From assembly GCA_035063785.1 (NCBI GenBank), contig JAPSFS010000001.1, forward strand, positions 124,001 through 188,000: 64,000 nucleotides of DNA. Reading direction: 5' to 3'. Positions 1 to 8,416 of this stretch are shown here, in pieces. A program made the position numbers and the translations under genes. The notes below the pieces were generated by a model that was not told the origin of the DNA, did not search any database, and was given only the letters and a program-made list of their open reading frames with translations. Numbering within the stretch: position 1 is the first letter of the stretch; every line of letters begins with the position of its first letter. This stretch comes from Comamonas_C sp026954015. Lineage in GTDB: Bacteria; Pseudomonadota; Gammaproteobacteria; Burkholderiales; Burkholderiaceae_C.

Positions 1-383
1 GCAAAGCGCACGCCTTCGCGCTGCAGCTGGCCGAGCAACTGCTCGGGCGTGAAATCGGGGTAGGCGGGCGAGGGCACCGCGCGCAGCGTGATGGCGCCCA
101 GCATGCCGAAGTACAGCGCCGGGCGGTTGTCGCCCACCACCAGCACCTTCTCGTGCGGCGTGACGCCAAGCTGTTCCAGCCCCGCGGCGGCTTCCAGCAC
201 CTGCTGCAGGTACTGTTGCCAGCTGGTTTCCTGCCAGATGCCGCGGTCGCGCTCGCGCATGGCGACGCTGCTCCCGTGGCTCGCGGCGTTGGCGGCGAGT
301 GCGGCGATCAGGTGATCGTTCGGGTTGCCTCCCTGGTGGGGGGTGGGGGCGGCGCGCAGGCCGCTCGCGTCTTCACGCAGCAT
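1..383 (-). CDS. AMP-forming acyl-CoA synthetase, N-terminal part (runs off window)
   Basis: Only the first ~127 residues are inside the window. The minus-strand reading contains the typical N-terminal acyl-CoA synthetase pattern: a 'TSWQQYLQQV' segment (~residue 54), then 'VLVVGDNRPALYFGMLGAI' and 'AVPSPAYPDFTPEQL', which in this family (long-chain/aryl-CoA ligases) is the start of the AMP-binding fold. The ATG at 383 lies inside the end of the upstream ABC ATPase gene, whose stop is at 375-373, so the two are probably translationally coupled. Ligases sitting between Liv-type ABC genes usually activate an aromatic or fatty acid imported by that transporter. The substrate cannot be read from this fragment. 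Confidence 0.8.
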   Translation of the reverse strand, partial: MLREDASGLRAAPTPHQGGNPNDHLIAALAANAASHGSSVAMRERDRGIWQETSWQQYLQQVLEAAAGLEQLGVTPHEKVLVVGDNRPALYFGMLGAITLRAVPSPAYPDFTPEQLLGQLQREGVRF

Positions 384-1179
384 CGATGGCCCCCCCGATG
401 TAGGCGGCGATCACGTCGGGGTGGTTCACCGCCTCGCGCACCGGCCCCTGGGCGATCATGCGTCCGTTGTTGAGCACCAGCGCGCGGTTGCAGATGGCGG
501 TGATCACGTCCATGTGGTGTTCGATGATCAGGATGGTGAGGTTGTGCGCTTCCTTGGCGTCGAGGATGAAGCGCACGATGTACTCTTTTTCTTCCTGGTT
601 CATGCCGGCCATGGGTTCGTCCAGGATGAGCATGCGCGGCTCCGCCGCCAGCGCCCGGGCCAGTTCCACGCGCTTTTGCATGCCCAGCGGGATGACTTCC
701 ACCGGTTCGTCGCGCACGCTTTCGAGCTGCAGCAGGTCGATGATCTCCTCCACCTTGTTGCGGTGGCGGATCTCTTCCTTCTCGGCCCACCACCAGTAGA
801 ACAGCGAGGCCAGCGCGCTGGGGTGCATGAAGGTGTGGCGCCCCATGAGGATGTTGTCCAGCACGCTCATGCCCTTGAAGAGGGCCACGTTCTGGAAGGT
901 GCGTGCGATGCCGAGCGAGGCGATACGGTGCGGGCGCACGCCGTTGATGGGCTGACCCTCGAAGTGGATGCTGCCTTCCTGCGGCGGGTAGAAGCCCGTG
1001 ATGGAGTTGACCAGCGTGGTCTTGCCCGAGCCGTTGGGGCCGACCAGACCGTAGATCTCGCCCTGCGCGACGCTCAGGGTCACGTCCGAGAGGGCGCGCA
1101 CGCCGCCGAACCAGCGGCTGATCTTCTCGCAGCGCAGCACCGGGGTGGTGGGTGGCGGTGTGCTCGTTGTGGGGCCCAA
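373..1179 (-). CDS. Branched-chain amino acid-type ABC transporter ATPase (LivG-like)
   Basis: Cytoplasmic ATPase of a HAAT-family (LivFGHMK-type) importer, supplying energy for uptake of branched-chain amino acids or, in catabolic operons, aromatic acids. The Walker A 'GPNGSGKT', Q-loop 'RTFQNVALF', a signature region read as 'LGMQKRVELARALAAEP' and Walker B 'MLILDEPMAGMN' are all present. The last is the LivG-type variant. No ATG lies near the 5' end. A TTG at 1179 is preceded by GGAGAG six bases upstream and gives 268 residues, close to the family length. A longer TTG start at 1218 (281 residues) and a GTG at 1140 are alternatives. It overlaps the downstream acyl-CoA ligase start, so the two form one leftward operon. 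The membrane and binding subunits lie outside the window. Confidence 0.85.
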   Translation of the reverse strand: MGPTTSTPPPTTPVLRCEKISRWFGGVRALSDVTLSVAQGEIYGLVGPNGSGKTTLVNSITGFYPPQEGSIHFEGQPINGVRPHRIASLGIARTFQNVALFKGMSVLDNILMGRHTFMHPSALASLFYWWWAEKEEIRHRNKVEEIIDLLQLESVRDEPVEVIPLGMQKRVELARALAAEPRMLILDEPMAGMNQEEKEYIVRFILDAKEAHNLTILIIEHHMDVITAICNRALVLNNGRMIAQGPVREAVNHPDVIAAYIGGAIDAA

Positions 1180-1358
1180 GTCCTGCTCTCCGTGGTGTGT
1201 GGCGTGCGGGCGCGCCAAGGTGCGGCGCGCGGGGTCGCTAAAGGTAACGTCTAATGCCGGGGCCGGGGCTGGGTGAAAACCCCGGTAAATGTCTGGCGGA
1301 TGACAGTCGCGCGCCGCGCGGGTAGGGTACGCTGGCGATCCTCATCAGGAGAACTGCC

Positions 1359-1937
1359 ATGCGCCAACCCGACTATCTCACAGCGCTTGACCTGCCGCTA
1401 CCCGACACTGCGCAGCTCGACGAGGACATGCGCCGCTATTTCGAGGTCTGCCAGGAAAAGCTCGGCATGGTGCCCAACGTGCTGCGCGCGCTCTCGTTCG
1501 ACCAGACCAAGCTGCGCAACTTCGCCAATTTCTACAACGAGGTGATGCTGGGCGAGTCGGGCCTCTCCAGGCTCGAGCGCGAGATGATCGCGGTGGTGGT
1601 CTCGTCGATCAACCACTGCTACTACTGCCTCGTCTCGCACGGCCAGTCGGTGCGCAAGCTCTCCAATGACCCGGTGCTGGGCGAGCTGCTGGTGATGAAC
1701 TACCGCAGCGCGAAACTTTCGCCGCGCGAGCGCGCAATGCTGGACTTTGCCGCCAAGCTCACCGAGACGCCCGCCAAGGTACAGGAGGAAGACCGTCAGC
1801 GGCTGCGCGATGCGGGCTTTGCCGACCGCGACATCTGGGACATCGTCTCCGCCACGGGCTTCTACAACATGACCAACCGCATGTCCACGGGCGTGAGCAT
1901 GATGCCCAACCCCGAATACCACGGGTTGAACCGCTAG
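1359..1937 (+). CDS. Peroxidase-related AhpD/carboxymuconolactone decarboxylase-family protein
   Basis: 192-residue AhpD-like protein. The motif 'INHCYYCLVSHG' (around residue 87) contains the CxxC and following His expected of alkylhydroperoxidase-D-type thiol redox centres, and the surrounding helical segment 'LERLEREMIAVVVS'-like region is typical of the family. The length fits the 'peroxidase-related enzyme' subfamily of about 180-195 residues. It probably reduces peroxides using a Cys-Cys couple, but the electron donor and substrate are not known for this subgroup. The ATG is preceded by AGGAG at a good distance. It is a single gene diverging from the ABC operon at the left and converging on trpS at the right. 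Confidence 0.85.
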   Translation: MRQPDYLTALDLPLPDTAQLDEDMRRYFEVCQEKLGMVPNVLRALSFDQTKLRNFANFYNEVMLGESGLSRLEREMIAVVVSSINHCYYCLVSHGQSVRKLSNDPVLGELLVMNYRSAKLSPRERAMLDFAAKLTETPAKVQEEDRQRLRDAGFADRDIWDIVSATGFYNMTNRMSTGVSMMPNPEYHGLNR

Positions 1938-1953
1938 CCCTGGAATATAGGTG

Positions 1954-2000
1954 TTTTCGGCCTTCGGCGCTTGTGTGGCAAACGCTTGCAGCTATCAAAA
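1954..2000. repeat. Dispersed Comamonadaceae-type palindrome, copy 1
   Basis: Between the AhpD-like gene and trpS. The core reads GCGCTTG, a short loop, then AACGCTTGCAGCTATCAAAA. The same half-site GCAGCTATnAAA with a CGCTTG...CAAGCG inverted repeat recurs at 7412, 13442, 14379, 46102, 48158 and 49844. It directly abuts the 3' end of trpS. Confidence 0.6.
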
Positions 2001-3302
2001 TCAATCTTCCGACGGTGCCAGCGCCTGCAGCGCCTGGATCACGTCGTCCGCGCTCACGCCGTCCACCGTGACGAAGTGGGGCGCCAGGCGCGCAAGTTCC
2101 GCGGGGTCTTGCCGCAGCCGGGCGATGGCCAGGCCCGCGTCGCGCGGCGCGTCGAACGCCGTGCTTTGCAGCAGCAGCCGGCCGTCGGCCGCGACGAGCT
2201 TGAAATAGAACCTGCCGTCGCTTTCGCGGTACTGCTTGAATTGCGGCAGGCCGGTGGCCGCGGCGCCCCTGGCCTTCGTGCTGGCGTTGCCTGCGCGCGT
2301 GACCGGGCGCAGGCCCACGGCCTCGCGCAGCTGGCGCATGAAGGGCGTGGCCAGCGCGCGCGCGCGTTCTCCGCCGGCGACCAGGGCCTCTTCCACCTGC
2401 CGGGGGTGCGCCATCAGGTCGTCGTAGCGCGCGCGCATCGGCGCGATTTCACGGTCGATGCGCTCGAAGAGCTGCTGCTTGGCCTCGCTCCAGGCGATGC
2501 CGTCGGCGTAGGCGCGGCGCATGGCGTCGGTTTCCTGCGGCGTCGCGAACGCCTGGTAGAGCTGGAACAGCGCCGAGCCCTCGACCTGCTTGGGCTCGCC
2601 CGGCGCGCGCGAGTCGGTGACGATGGAGCCGACCAGCTTGCGCAACTGCGCGCGCGGCGCGAAGAGCGGGATGGTGTTGTCGTAGCTCTTGCTCATCTTG
2701 CGCCCGTCCAGGCCGAGCAGCGTCGCGACGTTTTCCTCGATGGCGGCCTCGGGCAGCGTGAAGTGCTCGCCGTAGAGGTGGTTGAAGCTGGATGCGATGT
2801 CGCGCGCCATCTCGATGTGCTGCACCTGATCGCGCCCCACGGGCACCTTGTGCGCGTTGAACATCAGGATGTCGGCGGCCATGAGCACCGGGTACATGAA
2901 CAGGCCCGCGGTCACGCCGTCGTCGCCCTCGCGCCCGGCCTCGCGGTTCTTGTCCTGCGCGGCCTTGTAGGCGTGCGCGCGGTTGAGCAGGCCCTTGCCG
3001 GTCACGCAGGTGAAGAGCCAGGTGAGTTCGGGGATCTCGGGGATGTCGGACTGGCGGTAGAAGGTGACGTGCTCGGGGTCGAGCCCGCAGGCGAGCCAGC
3101 TCGCGGCGATCTCCAGCGTGCAGCGGTTCACGCGCTCGGGGTCTTGCGTCTTGATGAGCGCGTGGTAGTCCGCGAGGAAATAGAAGCTCTGCGCGCCGGG
3201 ATTGCGGCTGGCGGCCACCGACGGGCGGATGGAGCCGACGAAGTTGCCCAGGTGCGGCGTGCCCGAGGGCGTGATGCCGGTGAGAAAACGGGTGGTTGCC
3301 AT
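2001..3302 (-). CDS. trpS: Tryptophanyl-tRNA synthetase with C-terminal YegP-like extension
   Basis: Charges tRNA-Trp in the cytoplasm. The class I signatures are present: the HIGH equivalent in 'TPSGTPHLGNF' at residues ~9-19 and the KMSKS loop 'DGRKMSKSYDN' near residue 205. The core ends around residue 340, giving the usual ~330-350 residues. About 90 further residues follow: a linker, then 'FKQYRESDGRFYFKLVAADG' and 'LLLQSTAFDAPRDAGLAIAR'. This extension resembles the DUF1508/YegP fold, a small beta-beta-alpha repeat domain. The start chosen is the ATG directly before the conserved N-terminus; a longer upstream open frame has no family support. Next upstream is the site-2 protease gene, 11 bp away on the same strand. 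Confidence 0.95.
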   Translation of the reverse strand: MATTRFLTGITPSGTPHLGNFVGSIRPSVAASRNPGAQSFYFLADYHALIKTQDPERVNRCTLEIAASWLACGLDPEHVTFYRQSDIPEIPELTWLFTCVTGKGLLNRAHAYKAAQDKNREAGREGDDGVTAGLFMYPVLMAADILMFNAHKVPVGRDQVQHIEMARDIASSFNHLYGEHFTLPEAAIEENVATLLGLDGRKMSKSYDNTIPLFAPRAQLRKLVGSIVTDSRAPGEPKQVEGSALFQLYQAFATPQETDAMRRAYADGIAWSEAKQQLFERIDREIAPMRARYDDLMAHPRQVEEALVAGGERARALATPFMRQLREAVGLRPVTRAGNASTKARGAAATGLPQFKQYRESDGRFYFKLVAADGRLLLQSTAFDAPRDAGLAIARLRQDPAELARLAPHFVTVDGVSADDVIQALQALAPSED

Positions 3303-3313
3303 GAGAGAAAAAA

Positions 3314-3979
3314 TCAGCGCAGCAGCGCCGCGAGCGGCGAAAGCAGCAGGTGGATCAGCAGGTAGCCCAGCTCCATCAGCGGCTGCAGCCACCAGGTGCC
3401 GACGATGCCCACGAGCACCAGCGCCATTACGATGAAAAAGCCCCAGGGTTCGAGGCGCGCGACCATCCGGGCCTGGCGCCACGGCAGCAGGCCCACGAGG
3501 ATGCGCCCGCCGTCGAGCGGCGGCAGCGGAAAGAGGTTGAACGCCCACATCACGAGGTTGGCCAGGATGCCGCCCTGCGCCATCTTGACGAAGAACGCCT
3601 CGTGCACGCCGAACGCGGTGTACAGCAGCAGCAGCAGCGCCCAGCCTATGGCCTGCGCGAGGTTGGATGCCGGCCCCGCGAGCGCCACCCACACCATGTC
3701 GCGCTTGGGGTTGCGCAGCGCGCCGAAGTTGACCGGCACCGGCTTGGCGTAGCCGAAGAGAAACGCGCCCGAGGTGGCGAAGTACAGGAACAGCGGCATC
3801 GCGATCGTGCCGATCGGGTCGATGTGCTTGAGCGGGTTGAGCGTGATGCGCCCCATGCGGTCGGCGGTGTGGTCGCCGAAGTGACGCGCCGCGTAGCCGT
3901 GCGCCGACTCGTGCACCGTGATCGACAGGAGCACGGGCAGCGCGTAGGTCAGGATGGTCTGGAGGGTATCGGTGAGCAC
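3314..3979 (-). CDS. Site-2 protease family membrane metalloprotease (M50, Rip/FIS-type)
   Basis: 221-residue polytopic membrane protein. The zinc-binding HExxH is seen as 'TVHESAHGYAARHFGD' near residues 23-38 in the first membrane segment, and the second metal-ligand region as 'NLFPLPPLDGGRILVGLLP' (NxxPxxPLDGG) near residue 145. Several hydrophobic segments flank them. These features define the compact M50 site-2 proteases that cut transmembrane substrates such as anti-sigma factors. No PDZ domain is present, so it is the short class. The initiator appears to be GTG at 3979 and has no strong ribosome binding site. It sits 11 bp ahead of trpS, a common neighbourhood in Burkholderiales. The substrate is unknown. 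Confidence 0.9.
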   Translation of the reverse strand: MLTDTLQTILTYALPVLLSITVHESAHGYAARHFGDHTADRMGRITLNPLKHIDPIGTIAMPLFLYFATSGAFLFGYAKPVPVNFGALRNPKRDMVWVALAGPASNLAQAIGWALLLLLYTAFGVHEAFFVKMAQGGILANLVMWAFNLFPLPPLDGGRILVGLLPWRQARMVARLEPWGFFIVMALVLVGIVGTWWLQPLMELGYLLIHLLLSPLAALLR

Positions 3980-4171
3980 GGGGCGCGATTGTCTCAGAGC
4001 GCGGCGCCGGGGATGCTCGTCACGAGTCGAGCGGCACGTGGGCGCGGCGGATCGGGATGGGCTGCAAGGCGCCGGGCGCAGCGACAGCGGGGACAGTCGC
4101 GGGCATATGCAACGCGGCAGGCCGTCCGAGGCCGCAGATGCACACGGCGTGGTGATGCGTGAAGAGCATCC

Positions 4172-4807
4172 CTAAAGTCCGAGCGCCTGCAGGCTGCCCC
4201 CGCCCTCGCGCAGCACCAGCGGTGCGCCGCCGGTGCCCATGGGCGTGAGGTCGAGCACCGTGGTGGGCTGCAGCGGGCAGGCGCCGGCGTCCACGATGCC
4301 GTCGATGAGTTTTTCGAAGCGCTCGCGGATGCCACCGGGATCGTTCAGCGGCTCGGTCTCGCCCGGCGGGATCAGCGTGGTCGCAAGCAGCGGCGCGCCG
4401 TGCAGTTCGAGCAGCGCGAGCGTCGTCTTGCGCGTGGGCACGCGCAGGCCTATGGTCTTGCGCTGCGGGTGGCTCAGGCGCCGCGGCACCTCCTTGGTCG
4501 CGTCCAGGATGAAGGTATAGGGGCCGGGCGTCGCGAGCTTGAGCAGCCGGTACTGGCGGTTGTCCACGTGCGCGTAGGTGGCGAGCTCGGAAAGGTCGCG
4601 GCACAGCAGCGTGAGGTGGTGCTTTTCGTCCACCTGGCGCAGCCGCCGCATGCGGTCGACCGCGGCCTTGTCGTCGAGCTGGCACACGAGCGCGTAGCTC
4701 GAATCGGTGGGCACCGCGAGCACGCCGCCGCCCGCCAGCAGCGCCGCGGCCTGCTTGAGCAGGCGCGGCTGCGGGTTGTCGGGATGCACCTCGAAGTATT
4801 GGGCCAT
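4172..4807 (-). CDS. yciO: YciO/Sua5-family protein (L-threonylcarbamoyladenylate synthase-like)
   Basis: 211 residues of the YrdC/Sua5 fold. The N-terminus 'YFEVHPDNPQPRLLKQAAAL' and the segments 'VPTDSSYALVCQLDDK', 'LLCRDLSELATYAHVDN', 'TPGPYTFILDATKEVPRRL' and 'RKTIGLRVP' follow E. coli YciO closely. YrdC/Sua5 makes threonylcarbamoyl-AMP for tRNA t6A37; YciO proteins share the fold, but their physiological role is less clear. It is immediately followed upstream by a PHP-domain gene, the same pairing as E. coli yciO with yciV/rnm. The 192-bp gap between its stop and the site-2 protease gene contains no gene I can support. Confidence 0.9.
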   Translation of the reverse strand: MAQYFEVHPDNPQPRLLKQAAALLAGGGVLAVPTDSSYALVCQLDDKAAVDRMRRLRQVDEKHHLTLLCRDLSELATYAHVDNRQYRLLKLATPGPYTFILDATKEVPRRLSHPQRKTIGLRVPTRKTTLALLELHGAPLLATTLIPPGETEPLNDPGGIRERFEKLIDGIVDAGACPLQPTTVLDLTPMGTGGAPLVLREGGGSLQALGL

Positions 4808-4825
4808 GTTCGGGCGGGCGGGCGC

Positions 4826-5701
4826 TCAGTGCGCGGCGCGCCGGATGCGGTGCTGCAGCAGGCTCCAGACCGGGGTGAGGTCGGCGGGCAGCGGGGGGAG
4901 CGAGCCGAGGTCGGCGTGCGATTCCTCGGGGCTGTGAAAGTCGCTGCCGGTGGAGGCGGCCAGCTCGAACTCGCGCGCCATCGCGGCGTAGACCGGGTAC
5001 TCGGCCGGGCTGTGGCTGCCGGTGACGACTTCGACGCCGCGCCCGCCGTGGGCCTTGAATTCCATGAACAGGCCGTACTCTTCGTTGGCGCCGAAGTGGT
5101 AGCGGCCGGGGTGCGCGATCACCGCCACGCCGCCCGCGCCGACGATCCAGCGCACCGCGTCGCCCAGCGTGGCCCAGCGGTGCGGCACGAAGCCGGGCTT
5201 GCCCTCGGCGAGGTATTTGCGAAAGACCTCGGCCGTATCGCGGCACACGCCGGTTTCGACGAGGTAGCGCGCGAAATGCGGGCGCGCGAGCAGCGCCGGG
5301 TTGCCCGCGTAGCGCAGCGCGCCCTCGTAGGCGCCGTGGATGCCGATCGCCTCGAGCTGCGCGCCCATCTCGCGCCCGCGCTCGTCGCGCCCGTCGCGCG
5401 TGGCCGCCAGCCCCTGCACCAGCGGCGCGTCGTCCGGATCGACGCCCAGGCCGACGATGTGCACCGTCTTGCCCGCGAAGGTGATCGAAATCTCCACGCC
5501 CGTGAGGTAGTCCATCCCGAGCGCGGCGGCGCGCGCGGCGGCGCGGTGCTGGCCACCCACCTCGTCGTGGTCGGTCAGCGCCCACAGCTGCACGCCGCGC
5601 GCGTGCGCGCGCTCGGCGACCTGCTCGGGCGTGAGCGTGCCGTCGGAGATGGTGGAGTGGCAGTGCAGGTCTGCGCGCGGTGCGGTGGGCATGCGCTGCA
5701 T
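4826..5701 (-). CDS. PHP-domain 3',5'-nucleoside bisphosphate phosphatase / 5'-3' exonuclease (Rnm/YciV-like)
   Basis: 291 residues. PHP metal ligands are visible: 'ADLHCHSTISDG' (~residue 9), 'ALTDHDEVGG', 'GVEISITFAGKTVHIVGLG', 'VIAHPGRY' and 'TGSDFHSPEE'. E. coli YciV (Rnm, formerly TrpH) removes the 3' phosphate of pAp-type nucleotides and trims the 5' ends of rRNAs. The order of motifs and overall length agree. Two in-frame ATGs exist at 5701 and 5692. Neither has a clear ribosome binding site, and the first is used here. It is flanked by yciO downstream and recJ upstream, all on the minus strand, a compact nucleic-acid maintenance group. Confidence 0.9.
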   Translation of the reverse strand: MQRMPTAPRADLHCHSTISDGTLTPEQVAERAHARGVQLWALTDHDEVGGQHRAAARAAALGMDYLTGVEISITFAGKTVHIVGLGVDPDDAPLVQGLAATRDGRDERGREMGAQLEAIGIHGAYEGALRYAGNPALLARPHFARYLVETGVCRDTAEVFRKYLAEGKPGFVPHRWATLGDAVRWIVGAGGVAVIAHPGRYHFGANEEYGLFMEFKAHGGRGVEVVTGSHSPAEYPVYAAMAREFELAASTGSDFHSPEESHADLGSLPPLPADLTPVWSLLQHRIRRAAH

Positions 5702-5709
5702 TGTAGGAG

Positions 5710-7422
5710 TCAGGTCTGCGCGCCTTCGACCAGCAGTTGCACGCGCTGCTCGCCGCGCCAGCGGTTGACGTCCAGACGGAACGCGAGCAGCGCCTGCTCG
5801 GGCAGCGGCTCGGTGTGCGAGAACCAGATCGCATCCACCTCCTGGTCCAGGTAGTGCAGCTTCATCTGCAGGTGGTTTTTTGCCTCGCCCACGAGGCGCT
5901 GGCTCAGGATGCGCACGCGGTCGCTGAAGGTCGGCGGCGCGAAGCCCTGGCCCCAGACCTCGCGCGCGAGCAGGTCCACGAGGTCGGCGCGCAGGTACTG
6001 CGGTGCGAGCGGCCCGTCGGTTTCCAGGCGCCGCGTGAGCGTGGCGGCGTCCAGGCGCTCGCGCGCCACCTCGCGCAGCGCAGCGCCGAAGCGCTCGAAA
6101 TCCGCCTCGGCGATGGTGCAGCCCGCGGCCATCGCGTGGCCGCCGAAGCGCAGCAGCACGCCGGGGTGGCGCTTGGCCACGAGGTCGAGCGCGTCGCGCA
6201 GGTGAAAGCCCGCGATCGAGCGCCCCGAGCCCTTGAGCTCGTGCTCGTGCCCCGGCGCGCCGCTGCGCGCGAAGACGAAGGTGGGCCGGTGCAGGCGCTC
6301 CTTCAGGCGCGCGGCGACGATGCCGACCACGCCTTCGTGGAACCGCGCGTCGTACACGCTGAGCGCGGGCGGCGGCTCGGCGTCGGTGCACAGGGGCTCG
6401 ATCAGCGCCATCGCCTGCTCGCGCATGCCGCCTTCGATCTCGCGGCGTTCGCGGTTGATCGCGTCGAGCTGCTGCGCGAGCGTCTGCGCGCGGCCCGCGT
6501 CGTCGGTGGCCAGGCACTCTATGCCCAGCGTCATGTCCGCCAGACGCCCGGCGGCGTTGATGCGCGGGCCCAGGGCAAAGCCGAAGTCGAAGGTGCTGAC
6601 CGCGTCGGCGCGCCGGCCCGCGGCGGTGATGAGCGCGGCCATGCCCGGCGGCATCTGCCCGGCGCGCACGCGCTTGATGCCCTGCGCGACGAGGCGCCGG
6701 TTGTTCGCATCCAGCGGCACCACGTCGGCCACGGTGCCCAGCGCCACGAGCGGCAGCAGCGGCTCCAGGCGCGGCTCTTCGGCGCCCGCCCAGCGCCCGC
6801 GCGCGCGCAGCTCGCCGCGCAGCGCCATCAGCACGTAGAGCATCACGCCCACGCCCGCGAGCGCCTTGCTCTCGAAGCCGCAGCCCGGCTGGTTGGGGTT
6901 GACGATGGCGTCGGCCGTGGGCAGCTCGGCGCCGGGCAGGTGGTGGTCGGTTACGAGCACGGCCAGGCCCAGCGCCTTGGCTTCGCGCACGCCCTCGACG
7001 CTGGCGATGCCGTTGTCCACGGTGACGAGCACTTGCGCACCCTGCTGCGCCACGCGGCGCGCGATCGGGGCGGTGAGGCCGTAGCCGTCCACCACGCGGT
7101 TGGGCACGAGGTAATCCACGTGCCGCGCGCCCAGCAGCCGCAGGCCGCGCAGCGCGACGGCGCAGGCGGTGGCGCCGTCGCAGTCGTAGTCGGCCACGAT
7201 GCAGATGCGCTCATCGCGCGCGATGGCATCGGCCAGAAGGCGCGCGGCCTCGGGGGCGCCCTTGAGCGTGGAGGGCGGCAGCAGCAGCGCGAGCGCGTCG
7301 TCCAGTTCGCTCGCGGCGCGCACGCCGCGCGCGGCGTACAGGCGCGCCAGCAGCGGGTGCACGCCCGCCTGCTCCAGTGCCCAGGCGGTGCGCGGCGGAA
7401 CGTCGCGATTCACTATTTTCAT
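5710..7422 (-). CDS. recJ: Single-stranded-DNA-specific exonuclease RecJ
   Basis: 570 residues, normal for RecJ, a Mg/Mn-dependent 5'-3' ssDNA exonuclease in recombination and mismatch repair. DHH-superfamily motifs are seen: 'CIVADYDCDGATACAVALRG' (DxD near residue 75), 'ILVTVDNGIAS'-type segment, 'VLVTDHHLPG' (DHH), 'GTVADVVPLDANNR', and the DHHA1 region 'RFGGHAMAAGCTI'. The start is set by an ATGA overlap with the upstream gene (its stop is 7421-7419). A start four codons further upstream is possible. The junction itself lies inside copy 2 of the dispersed palindrome, so the first codons (MKIVNR) derive partly from repeat sequence. Confidence 0.95.
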   Translation of the reverse strand: MKIVNRDVPPRTAWALEQAGVHPLLARLYAARGVRAASELDDALALLLPPSTLKGAPEAARLLADAIARDERICIVADYDCDGATACAVALRGLRLLGARHVDYLVPNRVVDGYGLTAPIARRVAQQGAQVLVTVDNGIASVEGVREAKALGLAVLVTDHHLPGAELPTADAIVNPNQPGCGFESKALAGVGVMLYVLMALRGELRARGRWAGAEEPRLEPLLPLVALGTVADVVPLDANNRRLVAQGIKRVRAGQMPPGMAALITAAGRRADAVSTFDFGFALGPRINAAGRLADMTLGIECLATDDAGRAQTLAQQLDAINRERREIEGGMREQAMALIEPLCTDAEPPPALSVYDARFHEGVVGIVAARLKERLHRPTFVFARSGAPGHEHELKGSGRSIAGFHLRDALDLVAKRHPGVLLRFGGHAMAAGCTIAEADFERFGAALREVARERLDAATLTRRLETDGPLAPQYLRADLVDLLAREVWGQGFAPPTFSDRVRILSQRLVGEAKNHLQMKLHYLDQEVDAIWFSHTEPLPEQALLAFRLDVNRWRGEQRVQLLVEGAQT

Positions 7423-7464
7423 AGCTGCTCGCACACGTCAGCAAAGCGCTGGCGGTGAAAAAGA
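7412..7464. repeat. Dispersed palindrome, copy 2, spanning a gene junction
   Basis: On the minus strand it reads CCAGCGCTTTGCTGAC, then GCGAGCAGCTATGAAAAT. The half-site GCAGCTATGAAAA supplies both the stop codon of the COG4255-type gene and the ATG of recJ, so the repeat has been exapted as coding sequence and as the coupling junction. Confidence 0.6.
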
Positions 7465-8354
7465 TTCACAATTTTCTGGCCCAGGCTGCGGTGCGCGGCG
7501 GCAAAGCCGATCGCGCTGCGCTCGCCGCACAGCGTCAGTTGTGCCGCGCCGCCCGCGGCGACGTGCTGCAGCAGTTCGGCCACCGGACCCGCGTCAAGCT
7601 GCCGCCACGCGGCGGCCCAGGAGGTCCAGTCCTGCTGCAGCGCGGCGTCGAACAGTGCGGTGGGCATGGTGGGCGCGAGCGTGGTCGGCGCGGGGTCGTG
7701 CGCGAGCCGACCCGCGCCATGCACCCAGAAGGCGTTGACCGCCAGTGCCCCGGCGGCGGCGCGCGCCTCGCTCCAGGGGTGGGTGTAGAGCAGCATCTGC
7801 ACCTCGCTGTGCAGGCGCTGCAGCGGGGTGGCCTGCGGCCCGCGCGGCATCCAGACGCGCACGTCGCGGCCGATCACGCGGTCGAGCGACGCGCACACGA
7901 GGCCGTCGAACACCTCGCCCTGCGCAACCCAGCGTGTGGGCTGCTCGTACTGCAGCGTGATGCCGTCCTGCGCGAACCAGGGGGCGAGGATGTCCAGCAA
8001 AGCGCGCGAGGCGTCGCCGTCGAGCTGCAACTGCGCCGGGTGCAGGAGCGTCACGTGGTCGGCGCCTACCTGCCAGTGGCAGGGGGTGAGGTAGGCCCAG
8101 GCGTGCCCCTGCTCCGCCGTGCCCTGCGCCGCGGCGGCCCAGGGGGTGACGGGCTCGGGCAGCCCGAGCGCGCGTGCCAGCGCCCGTTCATGTGGAGGTG
8201 CGTAGTCGGTATCGAGGCCCGTGTCGGTGGAAATGCGCGCAAGGCGCGCGAGCAGGCGGTCGAGCTGGGGCAGTTGCAGGCCCTGCAGCGCTTGCCGGCA
8301 TCCGGGCGCCGTGCCCGCGGCCATCGGAATCAGCAAGTGGCGAGGAAGAGGCAT
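7419..8354 (-). CDS. Conserved hypothetical protein (COG4255-like), coupled to recJ
   Basis: 311 residues, no catalytic motif that I can name. The N-terminus 'MPLPRHLLIPMAAG' and internal 'WAYLTPCHWQVGADHVTLL', 'WMPRGPQATPLQRLHSEVQM' and 'AVNAFWVHGAG' resemble uncharacterised betaproteobacterial proteins often labelled 'phosphoglycerate mutase' in databases; I see no basis for that label here. It is probably soluble, with no signal peptide or membrane segment. The ATG at 8354 is preferred over upstream frame extensions because it is followed by the conserved start. Its TGA overlaps the recJ ATG, implying co-translation. It diverges from lolC. Its last ~10 residues come from the dispersed repeat. 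Confidence 0.75.
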   Translation of the reverse strand: MPLPRHLLIPMAAGTAPGCRQALQGLQLPQLDRLLARLARISTDTGLDTDYAPPHERALARALGLPEPVTPWAAAAQGTAEQGHAWAYLTPCHWQVGADHVTLLHPAQLQLDGDASRALLDILAPWFAQDGITLQYEQPTRWVAQGEVFDGLVCASLDRVIGRDVRVWMPRGPQATPLQRLHSEVQMLLYTHPWSEARAAAGALAVNAFWVHGAGRLAHDPAPTTLAPTMPTALFDAALQQDWTSWAAAWRQLDAGPVAELLQHVAAGGAAQLTLCGERSAIGFAAAHRSLGQKIVNLFHRQRFADVCEQL

Positions 8355-8416
8355 GGCCACTATTGTCCGGGATGCCACAATCGCCCCCGCCCTGTCAGGG
8401 CGGTTCCTTGCCGATC

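Noticed and set aside
3303..3692. N-terminal extension of the trpS open frame
   Set aside because: Overlaps the site-2 protease gene and has no homology to TrpS, whose conserved N-terminus starts at 3302.
4020..4169. 49-codon minus-strand ORF starting 2 bp after the yciO stop
   Set aside because: No ribosome binding site, no recognisable domain, low-complexity Ala/Pro composition; treated as non-coding spacer.
5737..7458. 573-codon plus-strand frame antisense to recJ
   Set aside because: No family features; complete RecJ motifs on the minus strand.
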